The position numbers and the translations under genes were made by a program. Positions 29,540 to 42,700 of a DNA stretch of 64,000 nucleotides are shown here, piece by piece. The notes under the pieces are model-generated. The model saw only the letters and a list, made by a program, of their open reading frames with translations. It had not been told where the DNA came from and did no database searches. The number at the start of each line of letters is the position of its first letter. The first letter of the stretch is position 1. The DNA comes from Lotus japonicus (taxonomy: Eukaryota > Streptophyta > Magnoliopsida > Fabales > Fabaceae). The stretch is from assembly GCF_012489685.1 (NCBI RefSeq), contig NC_080043.1, positions 49,801,127-49,865,126 of the forward strand, read 5' to 3'.

Positions 29540-29800
29540 TTTCTCGATGAGCAATTTTATTGTTTGGCTATCTAAAAGATAAGCCAGGGAACTATAAGTT
29601 TCCAAGTACATTGGTACTCTTCGCTCGATGAGCAGTTTATTGTTTGGCTATCTAAAAGATAAGTCGAGGAACTATGAGTTTCCAAGTACATTGGTACTCT
29701 TCACTCGATGATCAGTTTATTGTTTGGCTATCTAAAAGATAAGTCGGGGAACTATAAGTTTCCAAGTACGTTGGTACTCTTTCGCTCGCTGAGCAGTTTT
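29540..29800. repeat. Tandem repeat of exactly 80 bp in LTR B
   Basis: The phrase TGTTTGGCTATCTAAAAGAT recurs at 29561, 29641 and 29721, with intervening TTCCAAGTAC(A/G)TTGGTACTC. A similar ~78-bp repeat exists in the LTR at 54961-58532, so it is an old property of this LTR family. Confidence 0.88.
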
Positions 29801-29930
29801 TGACCATCGAAATTTGATGTGTTAGATGACTCGAGAAGTTGTCAAGGGTGATTGCACTCTTTTTATATTTAATTGTCTTGTGTCGCAGAATTGACATTTA
29901 CCTTAGGGTATTCTTTTAGAGGCAATAAGT

Positions 29931-31136
29931 TGAAGGTATGAAAAACGGTAGAAAGGGGGGTTTGAATAACGTTTTCAAGATAAAACTTCCTCCTTAAAGA
30001 TTTTAACAAATCTTTTTGAGAACTAAGTGCTAAAGATGAGAGATAGAAAAGCACACGAGGATTTTATCCTGGTTCACTTGATAAATCACTCAAGCTACTC
30101 CAGTCCACCCGTTAAGGTGATTTCTTCCTTCTTAGAATGAAGGCAATCCACTAATCAGGTAAGAGTTACAACTGCACTTGAAACCTACAAGTGACTAACA
30201 ATTACACTGACTTAGCTCACACTAAGATTCACTCTCTTAGTCTTCTCTAGGATCCGATCAACCTTGATCTCCTAAAGGAACTAAACAAACTGTTTGTCAA
30301 AGAATTGTTTACAAGAGATTTGCTTCTAAAAAGCTAGAAGTAAACACAATGAATTTCAGATGAAAGAAAGCTTAGAAGGATTTGAATATTTCTTGCGCGT
30401 GTGTGAATGCTTCTAGCCACTTCTTTCAGTCTTCAGCCTCTTATATACTCCAAGGATTAGGGTTGAACGTTGCATGGGAAATGCTACCGTTGGAGGGCAG
30501 TTCTGGAAATTCCAGCTTCTGCTGTGACTGAGAACGTTAGGTAGGTCGTCAGGATGGTACAGTTACTTTTGTACTTGGATAGTGACTTGACCTTTAAACC
30601 TAGGAGACTTCTGATCAGGGGAATGCTTCATGTTGGAACTTGTGAAGCCGGTTGATCAGAGTCAGAGGGAAAGCACAGATCCTCTGACCGTTGTATCTTC
30701 TGATCCTGAACTCAGAGGGAAGTACATGGTCTTCAGAGTTTCTTGCTTCCGGACTTCAGAGTTTCCACTATTCAGCTTCTATATCTTCAGAGCCTTCTAC
30801 ACCATCAGAACATCTGAACCTTCAGTGTTTCTGGGTTATCAGAACTTCTGGATCTTCAGAGCTTCTAGTGACTGAGTCCACATCAGAGTTTGTGTAGCTT
30901 CAGAACTTCTGAAGCTTTTCCACTGTTCATATTGAACATGGTCAATGCGAAAGCGTTGCTTGGGTCACTCTTTATACACAGTGCTTCTGATTTGTGTGAG
31001 ATTGAGTTGAGGTCAGAGCCTGTAAATAGCACACTCAGAAAAACACGTTAGAGTACCATAATTGTTCATATCAAAAGGTTAACTTGTAATCATCAAAACA
31101 TAGAGTTGTACTACTAGATCAAAACTTGATCTTACA
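29931..31136. mobile_element. Solo LTR, probably Copia (SIRE/Maximus-like)
   Basis: It begins TGAAGGTATG and ends GATCTTACA, with a perfect 5-bp duplication TAAGT (29926-29930 and 31137-31141). Excising it restores a sequence matching the uninterrupted relative at about 57350-57375, confirming the boundaries. The interior is rich in repeated TCAGA..TTCTGA motifs (30600-30920), which I associate with legume SIRE/Maximus LTRs. No coding region is present. The lineage is tentative. Confidence 0.8.
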
Positions 31137-33507
31137 TAAGTTAGCTATAACACGTGATGACGTGACGAGTGAGGTCGGAGACGTTGTTTGGCTGATCAAA
31201 TTGCATCATTCATACATTTTGAGGTTTATACACGGTGGGATGTTGGACCTCGGTGGATTCCAAAATGGTCATAAGACCCTGATTTCCACATAAGAACACT
31301 GCGGTGATTCTTAGTAGCAGACGGAAATGGCAGACCTGCGGGTTATGGCTGATCTGACTACATTTGTTTGGTGTAAGAGACGCCCGAGCGGAAATGGTTA
31401 AACACTAGGCCGGTGTTAGGACTGACTCGATGGTGCCCATCTATCAGGAGCATTTTTGTTCCTAAGCATGTCATTGCATCTCATCATACATGCTGACCTA
31501 CTTGTCAAATGTGATTGATATTTGTTATCTTACTTGATAATTGATAAATTGTCAGTAATTGTTATTCATGATTCATTGGAGGATATGCTACTTACATTGC
31601 TATTATAAGCCTATTGAACCTAAGTATCTATCTCTGTACACTCTATCGATTATGTGTATTATTTATGTAATTCTTTGAGTTGACCCTTGCGCCTGTTGTT
31701 TGTGTTTTGGCGGTTGTACGCCTGCTGTCAGACGACGATAGGTGGCAATGTGAGCAGATGCTACTCCATGTGGAAGAACTATAGAGGACTCAAAGAATAG
31801 ATTCGGGTGTAAGGCTCGAGCCTTTTGGGTAAAGAGCTTACCATTCTTGGTTAAAGCTTACAGGATTATTTTATAAGTATTCTTTGAGGTTTTGGGTAGG
31901 TTCCAGTGCATTGCTATCTTGCAATTCTCCGATGTGGAAATCGTAGGGAGTATATCGGATTTATGAGTCATTGCATAATAGATTCCTTGTTGAACCTAAT
32001 TCTATTCGTTAGGTTTGTAAGTTGGATTCATCTGTTGCTACATTCGAGTACTTTCCTTGTTTAAGGCTGGATGTAAATTTATATACAGTTGGAAGTATGC
32101 ATTTCATGTTTTAGAAATACTTTGAAAAGGAAAAAAAATACTCGCATTTATAAAACCCTTTTAGAAAATATTGCATATTTACTTTAATGGGTTACTAAAG
32201 TGACCCCCGAAAATCGGGGTGTTACAACTTTCATGTTATCAATCACACAACTTGCAATCACAGTAACTTAGCAACTTAACACATAACATCAATTTAGAAA
32301 CAACATCATATAATGAACTATTAAACAGATGTAAATTAAATATAATTCATATATAACAGGTTGTGCAACTATTATACAAAAACTGGATTCTTCCTAATTT
32401 TCCCAAAAAACTCGCCATCTCCCTACGACATCCCCATCATGCGCGCGCTACCGCGCGCATCACTACCTACATGCGCCACCTCCCTTACGCGGAACCCTCA
32501 CCATGGTCGCGCGCCACCGCAACTTGCGCAACACCACGCGCGCACCACACCTTTTTTCGAAAACAACATTTGCACCTAAAATGACGCATTTTATTCAAAA
32601 CCGTTATAACTGTACAACAACTTTGGCGAATTTTTAAATACCTCAAATAGACTCAGAAAAATCCAGTATTTTTATCATGCTTCTGTATACACGTTTTGTA
32701 AATTCTTGTAAACTTTCAAGTTGAAATTCAAAGTACAAATATCAAGAAAAATCAAACACTAACAACAGTTCATGAGAAACGAGACAACTTAACCCATCCA
32801 CACTAAAATGCATATAACTTGAACTACAGATGTCAGAACGACGTGAAACCAGAGGAAAAGGTTTTATAACAAAAAGGGTTACAACTTTTATGAAGACTAC
32901 TTCTTCAAATTCGGTCATTAACATAGCTCGAAAAAGGATTCAAGAGCTCGTAAATTTCTACTGAGTTTTCCTTTTCAAAATCGCACCATGCTCCATGCGC
33001 GCTACCCCCCTCTTTTCCTCCCACAATTCATAACCCTAAATTCAAACTATCCACTTTCAGTTTAGAAAAATCTGCATTTTAGGGTTCCTAAATCATGCTT
33101 TCTATCACTTCCCACTACTATAGCAATCCAGAAAATATGAATTCAAACCCTTACCTCTTGTAGATCAACTCTAGGTTTTCTCCACTTTTCTCCTCTCCTT
33201 CTTGCTTTCACGTGTTCTCTTCTCCTCTTCTAATCCTTATTTTTCTTTTCTTTCTTTTTTTCTATTTCACTCCTAACCCTTAATATAGTAGTACTAGTGG
33301 GCTCCACTCATATATCACCTAAACCCAACAACCTTATCTAATTTAATCTTATCTCACTCAAATACAAATTAAATAAATTACTCACTCCAAATATCACATA
33401 ATCACTTAATTATCTAATAAAATCACATAATTACCATATATCATAATAATAATTAAAATAGAATAGTAAATAACCTAATAATGGAAAAACAAAAATGGGG
33501 TGTTACA

Positions 33508-33661
33508 TGGTGGATCAATATTTCCATGTGTAATTAAATTGTAATAAATATAGCAGATGAAAGGTTCACATGGACTTCCATCAAAGTTGGATGAAAAATT
33601 AAATGTAAAATAATAAAGATTTGTTTGATTATGTTCTTTTTTTTTAAACTATTCTAATATA
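33508..33661. other. Short spacer between LTR A2 and the Helitron relic
   Basis: AT-rich sequence after the TGGTG duplication. Nothing is recognised. Confidence 0.4.
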
Positions 33662-34190
33662 ACTAGTGCGATAACTTGTGCGCTGCACATAATTTTATGT
33701 TGAATTTTTTTATAAATAAATTAGTTTTCATTATATGTAATTTTTAAATTATAAATAAATCAATCGTGTATAAGTCAACTGTGTAATTATATATAAAGAG
33801 AAAAATTGAATAAATAAATGAAATTGTGTTGTATACATCAAACATTTCAAAAAACTTCATTAAACACTACATTTACAATACTAATATGTTGTTTGCATTA
33901 CTCATCTAATATACAAAGCTTAAGATATTTTCTTGAGCGTACTCTAGAGAGAGCTACATATAATATACCATGAGTGAAGACATGCCTCAGAAGGAAGAGC
34001 CCAACCTGAGATAGTGTTTGTCCTTAGCTTTTGCTTATGGTCATCGCAAAGCATATTTCAATTGAAAACTATCTTCTTCAGAATTTAATTGGAAATTTGG
34101 AATAAAAATGAACCAAGTCCATTCTTGAAATGTGCACTTTGTCATTAGCATTTGTTCTCGTGCATATCATGAACTAACTGGCTAGATATG
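33662..34190 (-). pseudogene. Helitron relic: helicase C-terminus and 3' terminus
   Basis: On the minus strand (about 34190 to 33910) the translation follows the C-terminal Pif1-type helicase of Helitron RepHel proteins: RMDL, ICFAMTISKS, GQTLSQVGL and the signature HGILYVALSRVRSRKYLK. Three in-frame stops replace residues normally encoded by CGA, CAG and CAA. About 250 bp downstream on the same strand lies a 5-bp-stem hairpin (TGTGC..GCACA) followed by CTAGT at 33666-33662, the expected 3' end of a Helitron. The 5' end was not found. The ancestral protein drove rolling-circle transposition. Confidence 0.75.
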
Positions 34191-35274
34191 GTATGAAAAG
34201 AAAAGAATGAAAATAGAAACTACATAGGGCTTTCAACTTATGGTATCACAAACAACGTGAAGCACTTACTTTCACGGAAGCTTTTCTACCAAGTGCATTT
34301 CCTCGCCAAACGGTATACACGTGTCAAGGTCCAATTCCTAATAATCCATGGAGAGCTTATTAAGCAGGTCACAAATGGATGGATTCCGCAGAACTTATTC
34401 TTACTTGTTCGTCCACACTTAAAGGGAGAGGCGTAAGAGGAGAGGAATGGTCTTATTAAAGAAAAAGTAAGAATTCATACAAAAATTAAAAAGTTGGAGA
34501 CAGAGGAATATCTCACCTGCAGAACCGACAGAACTTTCAAAAGCAAGGAAGATGGAAAACCACCACAACTACCTTATTTACACATCAATGGCAGTAACAA
34601 ATTGAAATGGCAGGAAAGATGGAAAATTACCTGTAAAAGCATGTGCCTGAATGAAAATTGATTAGATTTCCAAGGTGAAAGAACAATCACTATTTTGTAA
34701 TCGATGAGTTTAGCATGATAATGACTTCATATTTAGTTTAAAGTTCAAGTAATTGTTCCAAGGTGCATCAGTTTAATCCATTCAAAGAAATAATATTAAA
34801 TTTGTACTATAATTTAAACCTCTTACCTTCCGGTGTGGTTTCTCAATGCCGAAACTCTAGTTGAATAAATAGAAGGGAAAACAGAGCACAATGAATGGTG
34901 CTGAAACTCAAAACGAAACTAAATAAAGGAAGAAAAATAGAAAAATTAAACATGCACATCGGATGATGTGGTGCTGTTCGTTGTTGGTTTGGAGAAACAG
35001 AAGATGAAGGTGGTTGGTTTTGTGCAATTAAAGGTTAGTGTTTGAGATTGGAAGATCAAAGCCAAAGAAAGAAGAGATTACCTGGTGAGAAGGAGGCTCA
35101 CATCAGACGCGATGAAAGGTGCCTCCCCTGAGCGCCGCTTCTGTCTTCATCACTTTAGTCTCCTCAGCGGATTTGCTGTAAAATGCAAAAGGTAAACCAC
35201 GGGAGGCTCGAGGGTTTCGCAAAAGCTACCTAGCTCCAGCCAAATACAAATGAAAGGACGGCCAAGATGGACAA
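34191..35274. other. Unassigned sequence left of the Tat-like element
   Basis: No gene, element terminus or RNA is recognised. It may include further decayed Helitron sequence at its left edge. Confidence 0.4.
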
Positions 35275-35589
35275 TGTTCCTTCATGAACAATGAGATGAG
35301 GTATAGTACCTAAGGTGTGAGGAACGTGATGTGAGATTCCTAGAGAGAATGAGAGCGTAACCGCTTAGAGAGAGAGTGTAACTGAATTTCAAGTTTGTTA
35401 TTTCACAAATGAGCTAAGAGTCCTTTACAATTGGTATCCCTCCCTTATTTATAGTTGGGGGAATTGGGCTTAGCACCTCTAAATCATTCTAATGGGCCAG
35501 TTGGGCCTCCGGGATGAAGACCCAAGTCCCTGGTCCGCTCCTAGCCTTAGGCTAGCTCCCTTGGGCGAGGGACCCTGGGGTCTCGCCCA
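35275..35589 (-). repeat. 3' LTR (left copy) of element C
   Basis: TGTTCCTTCATGAAC..GTCTCGCCCA on the plus strand, matching 62974-63286 with scattered differences. The copies diverge immediately after CGCCCAGT, which defines the edge. Confidence 0.8.
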
Positions 35590-35893
35590 GTCCACAAGTC
35601 CAGAAGACACCGAGCTCGAAGCATGAGAGCTAAGTGTGTCTTTAAACAAAAGAGACGAGGCGATGGACGTAAGAAATTAACTAATGCTAAACATACGGTA
35701 CGGAAATGAAGAGCAATTGCCAACATGGCTTGGTAATTTAAAGCTTAAAAATTTAAAGTTTTGAACACCTCGTCACGATCCCCTAGCGGCTTGAGTCCAC
35801 AAGCAAGCTTGTGGCGAAGCTACTGGATCTGCTTGCCCCGCCATAGTTACGCACGTGTCCTGAATCGTGACCCCTTGACATGTGTCGAGCCTT
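35590..35893. other. Non-coding interior of element C next to the left LTR
   Basis: No gene is recognised. The sequence continues on the other side of the nested LTR D at 53376, as shown by the GCCTT duplication. Confidence 0.5.
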
Positions 35894-38800
35894 TGTAAGA
35901 CCCAAGTTTTTAAGCTTAGAATAAGTGGGAGAGATTTCCATTTACGATTAGGTTTGACGTATTGTGAAGAGAAACCTGAACAAGAGTTTATTTAGTGAAA
36001 TAAATTTATGAAGGAGAAAGTTCAGGAAAAGACTAATCTTCCACCCTTGGAACACTGTAGGAATTTATTCCAAAAATCTTCAGAGAAATGTTAGAACTTC
36101 TCTTTTTCCATATATCACAATCGTTTCGAGGCGAAACTCTAGGATCTACGAACGTCCGATTCCAATCATCGGAAGTTTGTCGAAACCGAAACCCTGGTAT
36201 TTCAAAACCCTAGAATCACCCGACAATGAAGACTTTTTCTATTCAGAACATCAAATGAAGATTCCACACGCGTACACCCATTTCTCTTGATGATTTCAAT
36301 CTTTCTTCAGAAGGAAGTTTTCTATTCCGACATTCAATGCAAAAAGTAACTTATCGGGTAAAATAGTTTTACACCGACTTTGCATTAGTCACCTAAAATA
36401 CCAGGAAACCTCTTTTGAGTTTTGGATTTATGTCGCCAAAAACCTATCTTAGAATTCACGGAGAATGAAGCCGGAAAAATCGGAATCGCGAAACTTTCAT
36501 TTTCCCGCGTTTTTCCATCCTCTATATAGCAAGCCTCGAAAACCAAAAATCATACTGATATTTCTTTGAAGAATTAGAAGATTCAGCGGGGTGAATATCG
36601 TGTCTAAAATACGTTGGAATCAGTAGGAAGAAATCGGGATCGCTTTTATATTTTTATCTTAACTCTATGAGTTAAATCCTCCGATATCTAAACAAAACTG
36701 TACCGGTTTACAAAATATCTATTCATTCTTATCCAATCTCTGATAAATATCTATTCAACCTTATCCAATCTTTAATAAATATCTGTTCATACTTATCCAA
36801 TCTTGATAAATATCTATTCATGCTTATCCTATCCTTAATAAATATCTTCCATTTCATTCCCTATAAATATGTGAAGCTTGAAACAAAAACCTCACAAACA
36901 CACACACACAGTCCGCGGCTTGGAGAGAAGAGGGAGGAGGGGAGCTTTTCTTCATTTCTTGCTTGATCGTTGATTCAACAGTTGCTACTTGAAGGTATCG
37001 AGGTATAGTCGCTAATCCTTACCTCTGATCGTCGTTTCCATAGCTTTTCTCTATGCTTTTCTGTGCTCTAAGTTTTGAGCTTTTTGCAAAACTATCCAAA
37101 TGACTTCATCTTTCTTTCTAAACTTATTCCATGCGTGCCCCTGAGCATGTTTAGCGGATTTCATTTTGCTGATTCTCGCCGAATTGCTGCCGAGTTTCAA
37201 TTCTGCTCATAATACCCATTTTTGGCTAAAGTTCCAACCTTTGGGCTTAAAACTCTCGACTGAGCTTAGCGTTAGTAAGATTAGTCGTCATAATCGTCGT
37301 TAGTATCAACCCCATCTAATTTGTTTTTCGAAACTCTGATTTTGAAATTCTGAGCTGAAAATAATGACCAAAATACCCCTGCGACAGTTTTCGATTCGAT
37401 AATTTTTCTGAGAGTTTCCTTGGCCTAGATATCGCCTAAGAATACCTAGGAATCGATTTAGATCAAAGAAAAAGTTCGGAAACCCTATTTTTCATAGTGG
37501 CCGAAACCTATTGCTTAGGGTACCGTGTCCAAAAATAATTTTTGGGTCTCTATGACCTGAGCCATTGCGTAGCTCTTTCGATTGTCGAAATTTTGGCGCT
37601 GGTTTCGTGCCATTCCGAGTTCTGTAGCTCGAGTTATGCTCGTTTTAGCGAACGAGGTTCTGTCGTCTATTCATGCTTAAATATTGTACTCTGGAGCTTC
37701 TTAAGCTTTGTCTAAACGCTAGTTAGTATTGTATTGACCGAATTGACTTGTTTTGATTGACCTTCGCTTCGTTTGCTCAAAGATTCGTTTGGAGGAACAC
37801 TTGGAGCAGGAAAAGAGGATTGTGAAGGAGCGTTTGAAGAGAACCCTGGAGAATCTACAGGTGAGGGCTACTCACTGAACTATTAGCTAATGCTTTAGGT
37901 GTCGACGAATTCGACTTGATTTATTGTTTATGCACTCGTTTGTGTTTGACAGGAAAATGTTTTCTGAGGCTTCGGCTGACAATGATGAGTATTCATCTAT
38001 TGATTGTTTTTGAGATTGACTTACATGCTATGTGCTAAATGGTTAATTTAGGATGTGTGATATCTGCTCTATATGCTAAGTGTTATGTGGTTAACTTAGG
38101 ATGTGTTGATATATGAGCTATGATTGTTGAATTGTGCTAACTTAACTATGCTATTACACATATATCTGTTATGCTTTAGAGTGAGGATAACGGGCATGTC
38201 ATGCCGATTTTATTTTGGGATTTTGGGAAGTTTGATGGGACGGACCGAGGTTCGTACCCTATTATTGTTTTATGGATCAAGACCTTCTCAAAGGAAAATG
38301 AGTTTGAAAATGATATTGGAAACACCCCATTTGAAGTCACGTAAGAACTTGTGTTGTTCTGTCTAAGGCAAGAAGGGCTTTTAATGAGGCATTGTGCCCG
38401 GCCAGCTTACCTGGGAACTTCTCGGGCCATTACTTGGGTGATGATGGACCTTTTGTTTTGAGACCTTCTCCAGGGAATCATTGGAATTATGAGAACTTTG
38501 AAACTAATAGGATTAGAGACGAAACTTAAACAATTGCATAATGAACCTCCATAATGTATTAAACAACCTCAAAACCCTTAATGTAATGATAAAAGACTCA
38601 GACGAAAATTTAGGGCTTGAACATTAAGTTTTGAAAATGAGAAGTGTCGTCGAGTCCAAGAGCTGAGAAAACTAGTAAGTTTTTGAGTATGTTGATACTC
38701 TTGTGCTCTGGGAGCAGTTGTGTTGTGGGGCTATCCTGGGGATAAGTCCGGGAAACCGGTAGTTTCCGAGTATGTTGATACTCTTTGCTCGTTGAGCAGT

Positions 38801-39754
38801 TTTGACCATCGGATGGAGATGAGTCGGATGATTTGGAGATCATCACGAGATAATGTGTTGTTGTGAAGTGTGTCTTTTGTCGCAGAATCGACTTTACCTT
38901 AGGGTAAGCTTTTAGAGACATTAATTTAGCTAGAACACGTGGCGACGTGTCGAGTGAGATTCGGAGACGTTGTTTGACTAATCATCCTGCATTCATGCAA
39001 CATTAATGAGGTATTAACACCGGACGTACTCTGGACCTCGTCGGTTTCCAAAATGGTCATAAGACCCGGAATGCCGTGTAAGAGCGTTTGTAGACGACTC
39101 TTGTAGCAGACCGAAATGGCAGACCTTCGGGTTTACTGCTGATCTGGCTACCTTTGTGTGGTGTAAGAGGCACGCGGGCCGAAATGGTCCCACCGTGGCT
39201 GGTGTTAGGGCTGATCCGTTGATGTCCATCCGTTTCCGGAATGCATTTGGTTAACTGGGTTAACCGTCATTTGCATTTCATGCAACATGCATACTGACTT
39301 AGTTGCTGTGTGTGATTGATAATTGTTAATCTTATCTGATGCATGTTAATTGTTATTATCGTCTTTTATATTCATTGTGAACTGTACAACCCTAGGATGC
39401 TATCTCTAACTTATAAGCCTAAGTAGCTATATCTATCTGTATCTATTGGATTTATTATTTACGTAATTCTCTGGAGTTGACCCTCGCGTCTTCTGTGTGT
39501 GCTTTGGCGGACAAACGCCCATTGTCAGATGTCCATGGTGGACTGATTCACGACGGTTCACCCTTCGGGGGGAACTAGGTTCGAGATGCTGGAACAGGAG
39601 CGCATCGCGGTAGCGAGAGGAGGACGGATGGTGTACATAGACTTGGTCGTTCTGGTTTCAGATTCGGACGACGATCACGTTAGCATGTAGGATTGAGTGT
39701 TAGTGTGAGCTCCTCGAAACAAGATTAGTGTAGGAGTAGAGTCTTAGCTCTGAC

Positions 39755-42700
39755 TGTAAGGCCCGAGTTTTTAAGTTTATGCTAAGTGAATAAACTTCTT
39801 ATTCACGATTAGGGTTGATGTAATGTGAAGGGAAACCTGAACGAAAGTTTATTAAATGAAATATATTTATGAAGGAGAAAGTTCAGGAAAAGTCAAAGGA
39901 TTGTATCGAAGTCGATTTAAGTTATAGCACGACTAATATTCGCATTTAAAACCTAGGACAAGAACCTTAGGAAACAAAACTATGTTCCAGCTTTGGAACA
40001 CTATAGGAATATAATTTCCAACAAACTTCCAGCTTTGGAACACTGTAGGAATTTAGTCCAAAAATCTTTAGAGAAATATTAGAACTTCTCTTTTTCCATA
40101 TATCACAATCATTTCGAGGCGAAACTCTAGGATCTACGAACGTCCGATTCCAATCATCGGAAGTTTGCCGAAACCGAATCCCTGGTTTTTTCAAAACCCT
40201 AGAATCAACCGTCAATGAAGACTTTTTCTATTCAGAGCTTCAAATGAAGATTCTACACGCGTACACCCATTTCTCTTGATGATTTCAATCTTTCTTCAGA
40301 AGGAAGTTTTCCATTCCGACATTCGATGCAAAAAGTAACTTATCGGGTAAAATAGTTTTACACCGACTTTGCATTAGTCACCTAAAATATAAGGAGACCT
40401 CATTTTAGTTTTGGAATTCTTTCGCCAAAACCTATCTTAGAATTCATGGAGAATGAAGCCGGAAAAATCAGATTCGCGAAACTTTCATTTTACCGCGTTT
40501 TGCCAACCTCTATATATAGCCAAGAAATGAGAAAATATCACAAATTTCCACCATTTCTCTCCAAAACCTGCGAATTTGCTAAGAGGAAGAAGGAAGAAGA
40601 GCTTTTGTTCATTTCTTGCTTGATCGTCGATCAATCAGTTGCTGCTTCAAGGCTTCGAGGTATAGTCGCTAATCCTTACCTCTGATCGCTTTTTCCATAA
40701 CTTTTCTGTAGAGTTTTCTGAGCTGATAGTTTATGGGTTTTTGCAAAACTATCCTGAATCTTTCATTTCTGATTCTAAACCTCTTCTATATGTGCCCAAG
40801 ATCACTTCTGCCGGGTTAGATTTTCCGTTGTGTCGCCGGAATTCCGCCGGAATCAATTTGAACCTAAAATACCCATTTTTGGAGTTTTTGGTGTAAAGCT
40901 TCAACCTTTAGGCTGAAAACTATCGCCTTAGCTTAGTGCTAGTAGGATTAGTTGTCATAAACGTCGTTGGTGACGTCCCTGCAAAATTTTATTTTTGGGA
41001 TTTCAGTTTTGAAAATCCTAAGTTAAAAATCATGACCAAAATACCCCTGCGACAGTTTTTGATCCGATAATTTTTCCGAGTTCAGAATACCCTTAGTTAC
41101 GGCTTATGAAAGCATAGGAACCAAGTTTGATCGAAGAAAAATCGAGCCCCATAATTAACCAAAGTGGCCGAGCCCTATAGGGGGGAGGAGGAAAATTTCC
41201 TTTTCCGAAAACTTGTCTTTTCGCGCTAGATTATCGTACCTTAGAGTATAGATTACTTCGAGTAACCTTAGTAAGTATCGATAGCTTAGTTTCCGATAGA
41301 TTCTGATAGTATTCTGTGTTTTTATTGTAAAGGTGCTTTTGAGGATTTCCCCGAGGACCAACACTTTGAGTGCGAGGAAGCACTAGTTGATCATTCTGGA
41401 GAACTTTCAGGTGAGGGCTTCTCACTGAATCTCTAGTTAATGCTTAGGGTCGATGTTTCGACATTGTTTACTGTTTATGCACAGGAATTGTGTGTGATTG
41501 GAAAATGTTTTCTGAGGCTTCGACTGACAATGTAGATGATTCATCTACTGAATGTTTTTGAGATTGTCTTACATGCTATGTGCTATGTGGGTAATCTAGG
41601 ATGTGTGGTGCATGCTTTATATGCTAAGTGCTAAGTGTTTATGATGCGATTTATTGATATATGACATGTTGTTGATTGTGATGATTTAAATATGCTCTGT
41701 ACTGGAATCTGAGATTCTGAACGGTGAGAATAGCGGGCAGGTCATGCCGATTTTATTTTGAGAGTTTTGAGAAAGTTTGATAGGACGAACGAGGTTCGGG
41801 CCTTGTATAGGGTTTATGGATCGAGACATTCTCTGGAGTCATTTGGGGATTCGAAGATCCCGAGAACTTATAGGAATTGCGATAAGACTAAAAAGGATAT
41901 TATTTTGAAAAGAAAATTCATAAGACATTAAACAACCTCTAAATCTTTAAGTAAGGGTAATAATCTCGAAAGGAGGCTTTGGATGAAAATCATAGTTTTG
42001 GAAAACGAGAAGTGTCGTCGGATCCAAGTGTTGAGTCTGTTGTTGTTGTGCTGTTGGAGCAGCGTTTGTTGTTGTGCTGTTGGAGCAGCGTTTGTTGTCG
42101 TGCTGTTGGAGCAGCGATGTGGTTGGGCTATCCTGGGGATAAGTCCGGGGAACCGTTAGTTCCCGAGTATGTGATACTCTTGTGCTGTTGGAGCAGCGAT
42201 GTGTGTTGTGAAGTGTGTCTTTTGTCGCAGAATCGACTTTACCTTAGGGTAAGCTTTTAGAAACTTTAATTTACCTAGAACACGTGGCGACGTGTCGAGT
42301 GAGATCGGAGACGTTGGTTGACTAATCATCCTGCATTCATGCAACATTAATGGGGTATTAACACAGGACGTACTCTGGACCTCGTCTGATTCCAAAATGG
42401 TCATAAGACCCGGATTTCCGTGATAGAGCGTCTGTAGACGTCTCTTGTAGCAGACCGAAATGGCAGACCTACGGGTTACGGCTGATCTGACTACCGTTGT
42501 TGTTGGAGTAAGAGGCACGCGGGCCGAAATGGCACCACCGTGGCTGGTGAAGGGCTGATCCGTTGATGTCCATCCGTTCCGGATTGCATATTGGTTGACT
42601 GGGTTAACCTGCATACATATCACGCAACATGCATACTGACTTAGTTGATGAGTGTGGTTGCTATTTGATAAACTTACTTGGAACATGCTAATTGTTATTA

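Larger units (their letters stand above)
10096..32226 (+). mobile_element. Solo LTR of a Tekay-like Ty3 retrotransposon (LTR B), interrupted
   Basis: The left end TGTAAGACCCACATTTT and right end AAATCGGGGTGTTACA match the ends of the Tekay LTRs further right, and the right arm (about 28570-32226) shares many stretches with them. Its own sequence is 10096-10265, 26883-29930 and 31142-32226. Flanks are GCTTT (10091-10095) and ACTTT (32227-32231), a 4-of-5 match and so an imperfect TSD. It lies in LTR A2. The part at 26883-27600 is GC-richer and only loosely comparable to its relatives, with no recognised gene. Confidence 0.7.
8156..33507. mobile_element. Solo LTR (LTR A2, same family as 36-2354) expanded by nested insertions
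   Basis: Its left end is TGTAACACCC at 8156 and its right end GGGGTGTTACA at 33507. A perfect 5-bp duplication TGGTG flanks both (8151-8155 and 33508-33512). The LTR's own sequence survives as 8156-8316, 9271-10095 and 32227-33507. These pieces match LTR A1: the motif GAGCGATGTCGCATAGAAC at about 9484 matches 552, and 33180-33507 matches 2035-2354. Removing the insertions leaves about 2.3 kb, the length of A1. The right arm holds a local CGCGCG-rich stretch (32440-32550). It is the outermost and oldest layer of the nest. Confidence 0.88.

Noticed and set aside
32430..32560. CGCGCG-rich stretch considered as a CRISPR-like or regulatory repeat
   Set aside because: There is no regular spacer-repeat structure. 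It is a local GC-rich patch within the right arm of LTR A2.
35275..35589. Left LTR of element C considered as a solo LTR with its own duplication
   Set aside because: Its immediate flanks (GACAA and GTCCA) do not match, so a solo LTR is not supported directly. The pairing with 62974-63286 is kept, with a stated caveat.
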